A stretch of 17,816 nt of DNA from JAIRNF01 sp031550925 (GCA_031550925.1 JAVBOE010000076.1:1-17816); one strand, 5' to 3'; counted from the first letter of the stretch, positions 1 to 6,838 are shown. Made by a program: numbers and translations. The notes: generated from the letters alone by a model not told the origin.

Positions 1-1
1 A

Positions 2-190
2 AATGGTAAGAAAATAGAAATTTTTGATGGCGCAAAAGTAGAACACGCCATACGAAAATTTGCCCCCGCCACGCTAAAAGCCGTGAAGCGGGGTTTGTTA
101 TATGTAACCGATAGCTTTGGTAACAATATTGCTTTAGACGGTAGCCTCACGGATAACGAAACCCTACATATTCAACCCGTATCAAAATAA
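2..190 (+). CDS. C-terminal part of a small protein, possibly beta-grasp (ubiquitin/ThiS-like) fold
   Basis: An open frame enters from the left edge and ends at a TAA at 188-190. The visible 62 residues begin NGKKIEIFDGAKVEHAIRKF and end DGSLTDNETLHIQPVSK. The opening NGK-x-IEI strand, the central helix-like AIRKFAP segment and the closing LxDxExLxIxP strand resemble small beta-grasp proteins of the ThiS/MoaD type; this is a visual judgement of pattern, not a search. There is no C-terminal Gly-Gly, so a sulfur-carrier role is not supported. If the resemblance holds, only a few N-terminal residues are missing. It ends 22 bases before the 5'-nucleotidase gene on the same strand, so the two are probably co-transcribed. 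Function unknown. Confidence 0.6.
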   Translation, partial: NGKKIEIFDGAKVEHAIRKFAPATLKAVKRGLLYVTDSFGNNIALDGSLTDNETLHIQPVSK

Positions 191-212
191 TCAAACATAC
201 ACCAGCTCTACA

Positions 213-1652
213 ATGAAAGCTATTTTACCAACACTCGCAAAATACTCGCTAACCATTGTTTTATCCCTTGTACTTTTTGCTTCCTGTAAAAAATCTCCGG
301 TAGAAATTGTTATTCTTTCTACTAACGATATGCATGCTAAAATCGACAACTTTGCTAAAGTTGCAGCATATATTTCAGAGCAAAAAGAGCTACATCCAAA
401 TGTTTTAGTGCTAAGTGGCGGAGATATGTTTTCGGGGAATCCGGTTGTTGATCAATATCAAGATAAGGGTTTTCCTATAATCGAGATCATGAATAAAATC
501 GGATATCAATATACAGCCATTGGTAACCATGAGTTTGACTATGACCGTAAAATTATGGCTGAACGTATGAAGCAGGCTAACTTTCCTTGGATATGCGCCA
601 ACATTCATGTAAGTCCCGAAGGAACTATACCGCAGCCAAAGCCATACGTAATAACAACAATAGCCGGAGTAAAAATAGCCATACTTGGATTAATTGAAAT
701 AGGCAGGGAGACCAGAATCCCATCAACACATCCCGATAAGCTAAGAGGAATAACATTTACCGATCCAATTGAGGAAGCGTTAAAGTACCGCTCGTTAAGA
801 GATTCGTGCGATTTATTTATCGGCCTCACACACATAGGAGCAACAGATGATGTAAAGCTGGCAGAGCAAATGCCGGAGCTGGATGTAATCATTGGCGGGC
901 ACTCGCATACACGTATTGATACTACAATGGTTGTAAACAGAGTATTAATCACACAAACCGAATCGTGGTTGAAATATGTAGGAAAAACAACTATTGTTGT
1001 TGAAGATGGAAAGATAGTATCAAAAAAGAATGAGCTGATTGATGTGAATAATCTCGTTGTGGAAGATCTTGAAATCAGCAACCTTATAAACACTTATTAC
1101 GACCTATCGGGCTTAAACAAGGTAATCGCTCAAAACCTTTCTGATATTGAAGGAAAGGAGGTTCTAGGCTGCATGATGACTGATGCTTTAACCGACTTAC
1201 CAGAAGTGGAAATAGGCTTTCAGAATAGCGGAGGCGTTCGCATTGACAAGCTGGAGAAAGGAGATATAACAATAGCAAAAGTTTATGAGCTAGACCCGTT
1301 TGGTAACGAGTTAATCGTTTATCAAATGACCCCTGCGGAAATACGAGAGCTGATATATAACGCAGGTCGTGGTAAGCGCCCTGATCTTTTAGTGTCGGGT
1401 ATTACATATATTTATCCAAAAAATGGTAAGGCATCAAGCGTAGTACTAAAAACGTATGATGGGAAAAATCTTAACGAGGCAAAACGCTATGCTGTAGGGA
1501 TGAACAGCTATATAGCATCTTCAGTAACATTTACGGGAAGCGAAAAAGGGAAATCGTTACATAAAACCACAGCAGAAATCCTTATAGATTATTTACAAAA
1601 AGTGAAAGAAGTGAACTATCTAGGAATAAAACGAATATCTATGGCCGAGTAA
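213..1652 (+). CDS. 5'-nucleotidase / metallophosphatase family lipoprotein
   Basis: 479 aa, with both domains of the UshA/5'-nucleotidase family. A type II signal peptide ends in the lipobox LFASC, so Cys25 is the predicted lipidated residue and the protein is anchored in the envelope. The dinuclear-metal metallophosphatase domain (about 30-265) shows D39 and H41 (NDMHA, where the family usually has NDxHG), D71 in GGD, N105-H106 with D109 in GNHEFD, H207 in THIG, and H230/H232 in GGHSH. The C-terminal substrate-specificity domain (about 300-460) has FQNSGGVR at 336-343 and DPFGN at 361-365. The family hydrolyses periplasmic nucleotides or UDP-sugars to nucleosides; the exact substrate cannot be read here. 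The set of metal ligands is complete, so it should be active. It lies 45 bases upstream of the proline dehydrogenase gene, suggesting a salvage operon. Confidence 0.93.
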   Translation: MKAILPTLAKYSLTIVLSLVLFASCKKSPVEIVILSTNDMHAKIDNFAKVAAYISEQKELHPNVLVLSGGDMFSGNPVVDQYQDKGFPIIEIMNKIGYQYTAIGNHEFDYDRKIMAERMKQANFPWICANIHVSPEGTIPQPKPYVITTIAGVKIAILGLIEIGRETRIPSTHPDKLRGITFTDPIEEALKYRSLRDSCDLFIGLTHIGATDDVKLAEQMPELDVIIGGHSHTRIDTTMVVNRVLITQTESWLKYVGKTTIVVEDGKIVSKKNELIDVNNLVVEDLEISNLINTYYDLSGLNKVIAQNLSDIEGKEVLGCMMTDALTDLPEVEIGFQNSGGVRIDKLEKGDITIAKVYELDPFGNELIVYQMTPAEIRELIYNAGRGKRPDLLVSGITYIYPKNGKASSVVLKTYDGKNLNEAKRYAVGMNSYIASSVTFTGSEKGKSLHKTTAEILIDYLQKVKEVNYLGIKRISMAE

Positions 1653-1697
1653 AATCAGCATACATTCCATCATACAAAACCTAAAACCAACAATTCT

Positions 1698-2603
1698 ATG
1701 TTCAATAAGCTAATAGTAAGCATGCTACCTCTTATGCCTAAGAGACTAGTGTATGTATTCGCAAAAAAATATATTGCCGGCCCTAAATTAGAAGATGCCG
1801 TTAAATGGACAAAAAAGCTTGCGGAAAAAGGAGGTAGAACCACCATTGATGTTCTTGGAGAGTTTGTAACTAAAAAAGAACAAAGCGTTCATGAGCGGGA
1901 TGTATGTAAGCAAGTACTTGATGCTATTTATGAAAATCAGCTACCATCCTACCTATCTATTAAGCCTACTGCTCTGGGACTTGGCATTGATCCTGCCTTT
2001 GGCTATGAGAACATAAAATTGATTTGCGATAAGGCAAAAGAGTTAAATGTTTTTGTTCGATTAGACATGGAGAACGTTCCTTACACCGATGCTACTATTG
2101 ACATGTACAAGCGTTTAAAAGACGAAGGTTACAACGTTGGGATTGTTCTACAGGCGTACCTGAAACGTACAGAAAATGATATCCGGAATCTTTTACCCTA
2201 TAAACCAAACGTGCGTATATGTAAGGGTATATACAATGAATCGCCCGATGTAGCATACAAGGATAAAGAAAAAATACGCGAGCAGTATAAGCTGCATCTT
2301 GGCTTATTGTTAGATGATGTAGCCAATGGAACATGTGCCAACATTGCAACTCACGACGAACCGTTGATTCAGTATGCAGAAGAGCAAATTAAAAAACGCG
2401 GATTAACGAAAGATCAATACCAGTTTGAGATGCTTTTAGGTGTGCGCGAGAAACGTAGAGACGAGCTGCTCAAGGCCGGACACAACCTTTGTGTTTATAC
2501 ACCTTTCGGAGACGATTGGTACGGCTATTCAACCCGCCGTTTAAAAGAAAATCCAAAAATGGCAGGACACATTATAAAGGCTATTTTTGGTTTTGGACAA
2601 TAG
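1698..2603 (+). CDS. Proline dehydrogenase (monofunctional, FAD-dependent)
   Basis: 301 aa, the length of a stand-alone PRODH barrel, without the P5C dehydrogenase domain of bifunctional PutA. The enzyme oxidises L-proline to pyrroline-5-carboxylate with FAD and passes electrons to the quinone pool, usually at the inner membrane face. Visible family motifs: SIKPT (88-92, family SxKxT), RLDME (121-125), LQAYLKRT (151-158), RICKGIY (173-179, FAD/substrate strand), THDE (218-221), FEMLLGVR (243-250) and the C-terminal Y-x-x-RRLxEN proline-binding motif (Y277, R279, R280, E283). Start at the ATG gives the usual short N-terminal helix. It is preceded by the 5'-nucleotidase after 45 bases with no promoter element seen, so it probably shares that transcript. 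The partner P5C dehydrogenase is not in the window. Confidence 0.94.
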   Translation: MFNKLIVSMLPLMPKRLVYVFAKKYIAGPKLEDAVKWTKKLAEKGGRTTIDVLGEFVTKKEQSVHERDVCKQVLDAIYENQLPSYLSIKPTALGLGIDPAFGYENIKLICDKAKELNVFVRLDMENVPYTDATIDMYKRLKDEGYNVGIVLQAYLKRTENDIRNLLPYKPNVRICKGIYNESPDVAYKDKEKIREQYKLHLGLLLDDVANGTCANIATHDEPLIQYAEEQIKKRGLTKDQYQFEMLLGVREKRRDELLKAGHNLCVYTPFGDDWYGYSTRRLKENPKMAGHIIKAIFGFGQ

Positions 2604-2650
2604 ATAAATGCATGTATCAAGTATCACGATTTAAGATATGCGATATAAGA

Positions 2651-2698
2651 TTTTGTCAAGTCGAACTAACGGTTCTCACTTTGTTCGACTTGACAAAA
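2651..2698. repeat. Perfect 16-bp inverted repeat between convergent genes
   Basis: Bases 2651-2666 (TTTTGTCAAGTCGAAC) are the exact reverse complement of 2683-2698, with a 16-base spacer. The arms begin with T and end with A on both strands, so the A-run follows the stem whichever strand is transcribed. This is opposite to a classical intrinsic terminator, which needs T after the stem. It lies between the convergent proline dehydrogenase gene and the secreted-protein gene, where a bidirectional transcript end or a dispersed REP-type palindrome would be expected. The structure is directly seen; the role is inference. Confidence 0.85.
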
Positions 2699-2723
2699 AA
2701 TTGGACTTTTTGGATAACCTCTT

Positions 2724-3908
2724 TTATAAATCCAAAATCAAATTCTTTACCTTCTTATTAAAGTTCTTTTCATTTATACCTGTAACCTTTTCAAGGGTTG
2801 TAAAGAATTTATCTCTCTCCTTATACATATTACCACTTGCCAAAAGTTTCATTACAGCAGAAAATCCTTGCTCTTTCTCAATCCGTTCAACTATCAGTGC
2901 ATTTATAAATTGCGTAACCAATAAATGCTTTTCCTGACTTTCGCCAAAGTTATAGCGATCAAAATACAGCTGTAACCAATCGGTATGCTCATCATAAGCC
3001 ATTCGTGACTTAAACATCTTTTTGATATCCGTCCAGCTGATTCTCCAGCTCCCTCCATAAACATAAGCACAACCGCATACCATATAATGGTTCAGATCTT
3101 CCGGAATAGCAATACTTGCCCTAAAATGAAATAAATCGTGCGGGTCTATTGTTTGCTGACGGGATATACGCTGAGTTTCGATAGCTATTACTTTTTCATC
3201 TGTATCAAAATCTATTGAGTTCCATGAATATCCGTTATAATCAACTTTATAGCGAATGCCTGTCAGCTGCATTGCTTGTACCATACTTTCACATTCATCG
3301 CAAAAATAGTATTCCGTTTGTTTGTTAAGACCGAGTTTTCTATCATAATCAAGAAGGTATGCCATATATTGGTCAACCAGCCTTTCATTAGCATCGCTCT
3401 GATAGTGCATTACCAAGTATTCTTGCTTCTTCGTCTTCCAATCCTTTGTATTTCTTAGCAGCGGAGAAGAAAAAAGAAAGCCATTATCTGTTTTATGAGC
3501 AATAAAATCAAAACAAGCCAACAGCATAGGTTGTCCATTTGAGCCATTCATATAAGCAACTTGTATAAGATATGATTGCTTATTGCTAAGAGGCTCAATA
3601 TTCATGAGGTATGGCTTGATATTTGAGCTCTTATCTTTAGCCATCGTCCCTTTAATTTCATTCAGAAGAATTTGAGTTTCCGCCCTCTCTGAAGCAAGTA
3701 CAAAAGGATTTTCTCTATCCGTATAGGTTAACTCTAAGAAATTATCAAGACTATTTAACAGCTGTACCTGTTCCAAGCTGTCTTTGGGCAAACGAAGATT
3801 ATCATTTACAATCAGACTTCCGGGCTGTGCGTTCAAAACAACGGCAAGAAATAAAGCCAAAGCTGTAAAAAATAATCTTCGATTTACAATTACGTAATTT
3901 GTCTGCAT
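2724..3908 (-). CDS. Secreted protein resembling a degenerate gluzincin-type metallopeptidase
   Basis: 394 aa from the ATG at 3908. A GTG at 3929 overlapping the upstream stop would add seven residues, but the ATG gives a normal signal peptide (NRRLFFTALALFLAVVLNAQ, cleavage near A27-Q28), so I prefer it. I do not recognise a named family. The C-terminal half (about 200-390) has the look of Bacteroidetes secreted proteins with a peptidase-MA-like arrangement: a motif HDLFH (257-261) where HExxH would stand, then CGCAYVYGGSW (278-288) where such proteins have an EGLAxYxGG-type stretch carrying the third ligand, and a helical tail. Here the catalytic Glu of HExxH is Asp and the third-ligand Glu appears to be Cys or Gly, so metal catalysis is doubtful. 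It immediately follows the DUF1573 gene and should be co-transcribed and coupled to it. The fold is inference; that it is a real secreted protein is secure. Confidence 0.8.
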   Translation of the reverse strand: MQTNYVIVNRRLFFTALALFLAVVLNAQPGSLIVNDNLRLPKDSLEQVQLLNSLDNFLELTYTDRENPFVLASERAETQILLNEIKGTMAKDKSSNIKPYLMNIEPLSNKQSYLIQVAYMNGSNGQPMLLACFDFIAHKTDNGFLFSSPLLRNTKDWKTKKQEYLVMHYQSDANERLVDQYMAYLLDYDRKLGLNKQTEYYFCDECESMVQAMQLTGIRYKVDYNGYSWNSIDFDTDEKVIAIETQRISRQQTIDPHDLFHFRASIAIPEDLNHYMVCGCAYVYGGSWRISWTDIKKMFKSRMAYDEHTDWLQLYFDRYNFGESQEKHLLVTQFINALIVERIEKEQGFSAVMKLLASGNMYKERDKFFTTLEKVTGINEKNFNKKVKNLILDL

Positions 3909-3925
3909 ATTCAAAAAATAAACTA

Positions 3926-4345
3926 TCACTCTGCCGCTTTTATAGCAATAGTACCGGTAAAGCGTACTTGTAGTGTTGGGCTTTTAGGATCATTAGAAAT
4001 AATGGTAATTGTTTTGCTTACAGTTCCTGCTCCACCTGTATAAATCTGTAGTTTTAAAGAGCCTGATTTTTGAGGTAGAATAGGGTCTTTAGTAAAATCT
4101 AATATTTTCGCACCGCAGCAACCCTGCACGCTTTTTATAATTAAAGGTTCTGTTCCTTCGTTTTTAAAGCTTACCTCAAACTCTCCTTTATCTCCCACAT
4201 TAACAGTTCCGAAGTTGTAAGTCAAATCATCAAATACAATTTTAGGACCAGCTGTTACTTCCTGATTGGTTTGTGCTGTTGCTACGCTTAACCCTGTAAG
4301 TACGGCAAAAGCCAAGAATAATGTTTTCACTCCAAATGTTTTCAT
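3926..4345 (-). CDS. DUF1573 family secreted protein
   Basis: 139 aa. A signal peptide (MKTFGVKTLFLAFAVLTGLS then VATAQ, cleavage near A24-Q25) precedes one immunoglobulin-like DUF1573 domain (about 35-134): IVFDDLTYNFGTVNVGDKGE, FKNEGTEPLIIKSVQ, DPILPQKSGSLK, and the final KTITIISNDPKSP strand. Most relatives have an S-x-CGC-T motif after the LxIxxV strand; here it reads GCCGA (75-79), so the paired cysteines are shifted but two remain (C76, C77). These small periplasmic Ig-like proteins are very common in Bacteroidetes; no biochemical function is established to my knowledge. It heads a two-gene operon with the secreted protein downstream and has a good promoter at 4400-4430. Confidence 0.92.
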   Translation of the reverse strand: MKTFGVKTLFLAFAVLTGLSVATAQTNQEVTAGPKIVFDDLTYNFGTVNVGDKGEFEVSFKNEGTEPLIIKSVQGCCGAKILDFTKDPILPQKSGSLKLQIYTGGAGTVSKTITIISNDPKSPTLQVRFTGTIAIKAAE

Positions 4346-4399
4346 GCTTGTAGCTTTGTTAGTTAATAAATAATTTTCGACTGATTAAAATTCATGCTA

Positions 4400-4430
4400 C
4401 AAAGGTTGCTCGTTAATATTCGGCACAAAA
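4400..4430 (-). promoter_or_regulatory. Predicted promoter of the DUF1573 operon
   Basis: Read on the minus strand, TTTTG (4430-4426) is followed after 18 bases by AACCTTTG (4407-4400). This matches the Bacteroidetes -33 TTTG / -7 TAnnTTTG pattern with one mismatch in the -7 element. It would start transcription near 4395, giving a leader of about 50 bases to the ATG at 4345. Confidence 0.6.
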
Positions 4431-4502
4431 GCTTTTCCTTTCAAATTATCATCTCGGCATTATCAAATCTTTGGCTCGGTACCCAAAATAGCGTGAAATA
4501 AT

Positions 4503-4545
4503 TGTCATACCAATGTCAAAATAACAGCTACTAATCTGGTTGTCA
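4503..4545 (+). promoter_or_regulatory. Three TGTCA direct repeats upstream of the membrane regulator
   Basis: TGTCA occurs at 4503-4507, 4514-4518 and 4541-4545. The first two are 11 bases apart, about one helical turn, the usual spacing for OmpR/PhoB-type winged helices binding direct repeats. They lie upstream of the predicted -33 element at 4579 and in the shared divergent region. A role as an operator for the adjacent regulator is a guess; a 5-mer repeated three times can arise by chance. The rest of the 4346-4614 gap holds only the two promoters that I can see. Confidence 0.25.
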
Positions 4546-4578
4546 AAATTTTGAATTAAAACGATGTTTTATATAAAT

Positions 4579-4609
4579 TTGACTAAAATCATAAAATCGC
4601 ATACTTTTG
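4579..4609 (+). promoter_or_regulatory. Predicted promoter of the membrane winged-helix regulator
   Basis: TTG at 4579-4581 and a perfect TAnnTTTG element (TACTTTTG, 4602-4609) are separated by 20 bases. Transcription would start at about 4613-4615, on top of the ATG at 4615, predicting a nearly leaderless message. It also shows that the longer reading from the ATG at 4564 is unlikely, because that ATG lies upstream of the promoter. Confidence 0.7.
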
Positions 4610-4614
4610 TACAT

Positions 4615-5634
4615 ATGATGTTACACAAAAGATGCACCCGTTTACTGCTGCTTATACTGTCGGGCCTATTATTACTGACCTTACAGCTAATCTGGCTATA
4701 TAATACCTATCAGCTAAAACATGAGGAACTTACAACCCATCTTAAAGAGGCATTTAACTTAGCCTATCAGAAAGAGCAAACCTATCGTGTTCCGGTAGTT
4801 GATATCATCAACCCCGGAGATATAACCATACAAAGCTGCGGAACCGAAGAAGTGCTTATTATCAGGCAATGCCCTGAACCCGACACAATTGTATATAACA
4901 ATATCTCAGGTCATTCGATAGAGAATTTTATTAACCGCGTTTTTGGAGATTTACGGGAGCACATTACCCCTTTGAATATTTATTGCCTTTCCGATTTATT
5001 TGCAGGCATGCTACACGATATGAATATTCCTGCATCTTTTGTTGTTGAACGATTCAATATCAAAACCAATGAAATACTGGAAACATCGCTATTCCCCGAT
5101 AAGAAACAGCCAAACGCAGCTATTCAAACTTTTGTCATAGAGATTTCGGATACCGAGGCTATCCGGGCTATTCTGGAGCTTACCCCAACAGTTGTGCTAG
5201 GAAGTATGACCGGGCTGCTAATATGGACAACTTGTTTACTCGTAGCTCTGTTTATTTGTATTTGCTTTCTGTTTCGCTGTAAACAAGTCCAACATGTAGA
5301 ACCTGTGCAGCCTACTGATGAGCCACAGATTCAGAGTAAAGCGTTTACAATCGGAAAGTATTATTTCGATCCTGCTAAGAATGACCTGCAAGGTTTTGGC
5401 AAAACTATTCAGCTAAATAAAAAAGAAAATGCTATTCTGTATGCCTTGTGCGTACAGCAAGGCAACGTTGTTGAACGAAATGCTTTGCTCGAAGAGAATT
5501 GGGGCAGCAACGGAATAATCTACTCGAGAAGCTTAGATACATATCTTACTACCTTGCGCAAATACCTAAAGCAAGACCCTTCGATACAGATTGTTACAAT
5601 TAAGGGAGTAGGCTATAAATTAGTAGCCCCCTAA
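4615..5634 (+). CDS. Membrane-spanning one-component regulator with C-terminal OmpR-type winged helix
   Basis: 339 aa from the ATG at 4615, chosen over the in-frame ATG at 4564 because a perfect promoter lies between them. Order: positively charged N-terminus (HKRCTR), TM1 (about 9-29), a periplasmic domain of about 160 residues, TM2 (about 193-220), a short cytoplasmic linker, then a winged-helix DNA-binding domain (about 243-336: GKYYFDPAKNDL, LNKKENAILYAL, RSLDTYLTTLRKYLKQDP, IVTIKGVGYKL). The winged helix strongly resembles that of Bacteroidetes response regulators of the RprY type, and the N-terminal layout resembles the sensor part of their histidine kinases, but there is no kinase, HAMP or receiver domain. 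The topology is the reverse of ToxR/CadC, whose winged helix is N-terminal. It probably senses an envelope signal and binds DNA from the membrane. It is divergent from the DUF1573 operon, a possible target. The last residues A-P and the stop fall inside a repeat. Confidence 0.88.
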   Translation: MMLHKRCTRLLLLILSGLLLLTLQLIWLYNTYQLKHEELTTHLKEAFNLAYQKEQTYRVPVVDIINPGDITIQSCGTEEVLIIRQCPEPDTIVYNNISGHSIENFINRVFGDLREHITPLNIYCLSDLFAGMLHDMNIPASFVVERFNIKTNEILETSLFPDKKQPNAAIQTFVIEISDTEAIRAILELTPTVVLGSMTGLLIWTTCLLVALFICICFLFRCKQVQHVEPVQPTDEPQIQSKAFTIGKYYFDPAKNDLQGFGKTIQLNKKENAILYALCVQQGNVVERNALLEENWGSNGIIYSRSLDTYLTTLRKYLKQDPSIQIVTIKGVGYKLVAP

Positions 5635-5790
5635 ATCCCCCAATAGGAGGACTTTTGCGACTGTAAACTATTCTGCCCGCTGCCATTTATTAGAAAGCGC
5701 GTCACTACGCTTAACGATTCTTTTTCGCACATCGCAATACGCATATATCATATCCTATTCTTTTATGCTCCCCTTGGGGGTTGGGGGCTT
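5625..5790. repeat. Inverted pair of C-rich REP-like repeats filling an intergenic gap
   Basis: The left copy starts AGCCCCCTAAATCCCCC at 5625-5641, continues AATAGGAGGACTTTTGC to 5658. The right copy (about 5767-5790) reads on the minus strand AAGCCCCCAACCCCCAAGG followed by GGAGC. The two copies face each other and enclose about 110 bases with no gene. The left copy begins inside the last codons of the membrane regulator, and the right copy begins one base after the thiL stop. A third relative lies at 17775-17806. Layout suggests a REP doublet or a small MITE-like element; no transposase is present. The repeat similarity is seen directly; mobility is inference. Confidence 0.75.
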
Positions 5791-5791
5791 C

Positions 5792-6820
5792 TTATAACCT
5801 CCAGCCCTGCGCCTGTAGCAGTATTTCTTCACCATCGGGAGCGATGAGGTAAACGCCTTTGCTTTCTTCTTCTATGTGTCCAATGATATCTATGCCACCC
5901 AAATCTTTAATTTTATCGTGTAAACTCAACGGTAGCGTAAAGAGTAGTTCATAATCTTCGCCCCCATTTAATGCAGCAGTAACAGCGTCCATATTCATTT
6001 CTTCTGCCAACTTAAAGGTTTCGGATGCAATCGGAATCCTATTCAGATATATTCTTGCTCCCACCTTCGATTGCTTGCAGATATGCAGCACCTCTGATGA
6101 TAAACCGTCAGAAATATCTATCATAGAAGTAGGCACAATACTATTTTCTTTTAGCAGCTTAATGGTATCTTTCCTCGCCTCAGGCTTAAGCTGACGACCT
6201 AACACATAGCTGTAACCGTTTAGCATTGGCAGTACCTTATCGTTGCCTGCAAACACTCTTTTCTCCCGCTCTAGCAGCTGCAAACCCATATAAGCCGCGC
6301 CAAGATTACCTGTAAGGCAAATCAGCTCTTTGGGTTTCGCTCCACTACGATAAGCCAGCTTACCTTCTTCTCCCTCTCCAATAACCGTAGCACTAATTGT
6401 AAGCCCAGTCATCGATGCAGAAGTATCACCACCCACAAGATCTACGCCGTATGCCTCGCAAGCCATTCGTATGCCGGAGTATAGCTCATCAATATCTTCA
6501 ACGGAAAAACGCCCCGATATACCAATAGAAACCAGCAGCTGCTTAGGCTCTGCGTTCATGGCATAGATATCCGAGAAATTTACCACTGCTGCTTTATAAC
6601 CCAAATGCCTTAAAGGTGTATAAACTAAATCGAAGTGAATGCCTTCCAGCAACAAATCAGTTGATACAACCGTTTTTTTATTGCCGTAGGATAAAACAGT
6701 GGCATCATCGCCAATGCCTTTTTCCGTGGAGGCATTCTGAATTTTAATATCTTTCGTAATTCTATCTATCAGTCCAAACTCTCCTAAATCGGAGATTGGG
6801 GTACGTTTTGTATCGCTCAT
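5792..6820 (-). CDS. thiL: Thiamine-monophosphate kinase
   Basis: 342 aa. ThiL phosphorylates thiamine monophosphate with ATP to give thiamine diphosphate, the last step of the pathway, in the cytoplasm. Family motifs are complete: GEFGLIDRI (13-21), the metal/ATP motif KGIGDDATVL (34-43), STDLLLEGIHFD (53-64), NFSDIYAMNAEPK (81-93), VGGDTS (129-134), the C-terminal ISDGLSSE (236-243) and NGGEDYELLFT (285-295). I start at the ATG at 6820; an in-frame TTG at 6841 lies within the -7 promoter element, and relatives begin just before the GEFGLI motif. The gene stands alone on the minus strand, divergent from mfd and not next to other thi genes. Its stop is followed directly by the C-rich repeat. 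Confidence 0.96.
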   Translation of the reverse strand: MSDTKRTPISDLGEFGLIDRITKDIKIQNASTEKGIGDDATVLSYGNKKTVVSTDLLLEGIHFDLVYTPLRHLGYKAAVVNFSDIYAMNAEPKQLLVSIGISGRFSVEDIDELYSGIRMACEAYGVDLVGGDTSASMTGLTISATVIGEGEEGKLAYRSGAKPKELICLTGNLGAAYMGLQLLEREKRVFAGNDKVLPMLNGYSYVLGRQLKPEARKDTIKLLKENSIVPTSMIDISDGLSSEVLHICKQSKVGARIYLNRIPIASETFKLAEEMNMDAVTAALNGGEDYELLFTLPLSLHDKIKDLGGIDIIGHIEEESKGVYLIAPDGEEILLQAQGWRL

Positions 6821-6838
6821 TATTTCAATTTTATAATG

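Noticed and set aside
2..190. Sulfur-carrier protein (ThiS/MoaD)
   Set aside because: The C-terminus ends PVSK without the essential Gly-Gly.
605..1093. Long minus-strand open frame within the 5'-nucleotidase gene
   Set aside because: It is antisense to conserved catalytic motifs, has low-complexity Ser/Thr/Ile-rich composition and no recognisable domain.
2489..2937. Plus-strand open frames across the end of proline dehydrogenase and the start of the antisense region
   Set aside because: They run over a palindrome and opposite the real minus-strand gene, with no protein-like features.
4564..4614. N-terminal extension of the membrane regulator from the ATG at 4564
   Set aside because: A perfect TTG-N20-TACTTTTG promoter lies within it, and the downstream ATG gives a proper charged N-terminus before TM1.
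5770..5790. Possible G-quadruplex in the G-rich right arm of the repeat
   Set aside because: Only two long G runs plus a complementary C run are adjacent; hairpin pairing is more likely than a four-run quadruplex.
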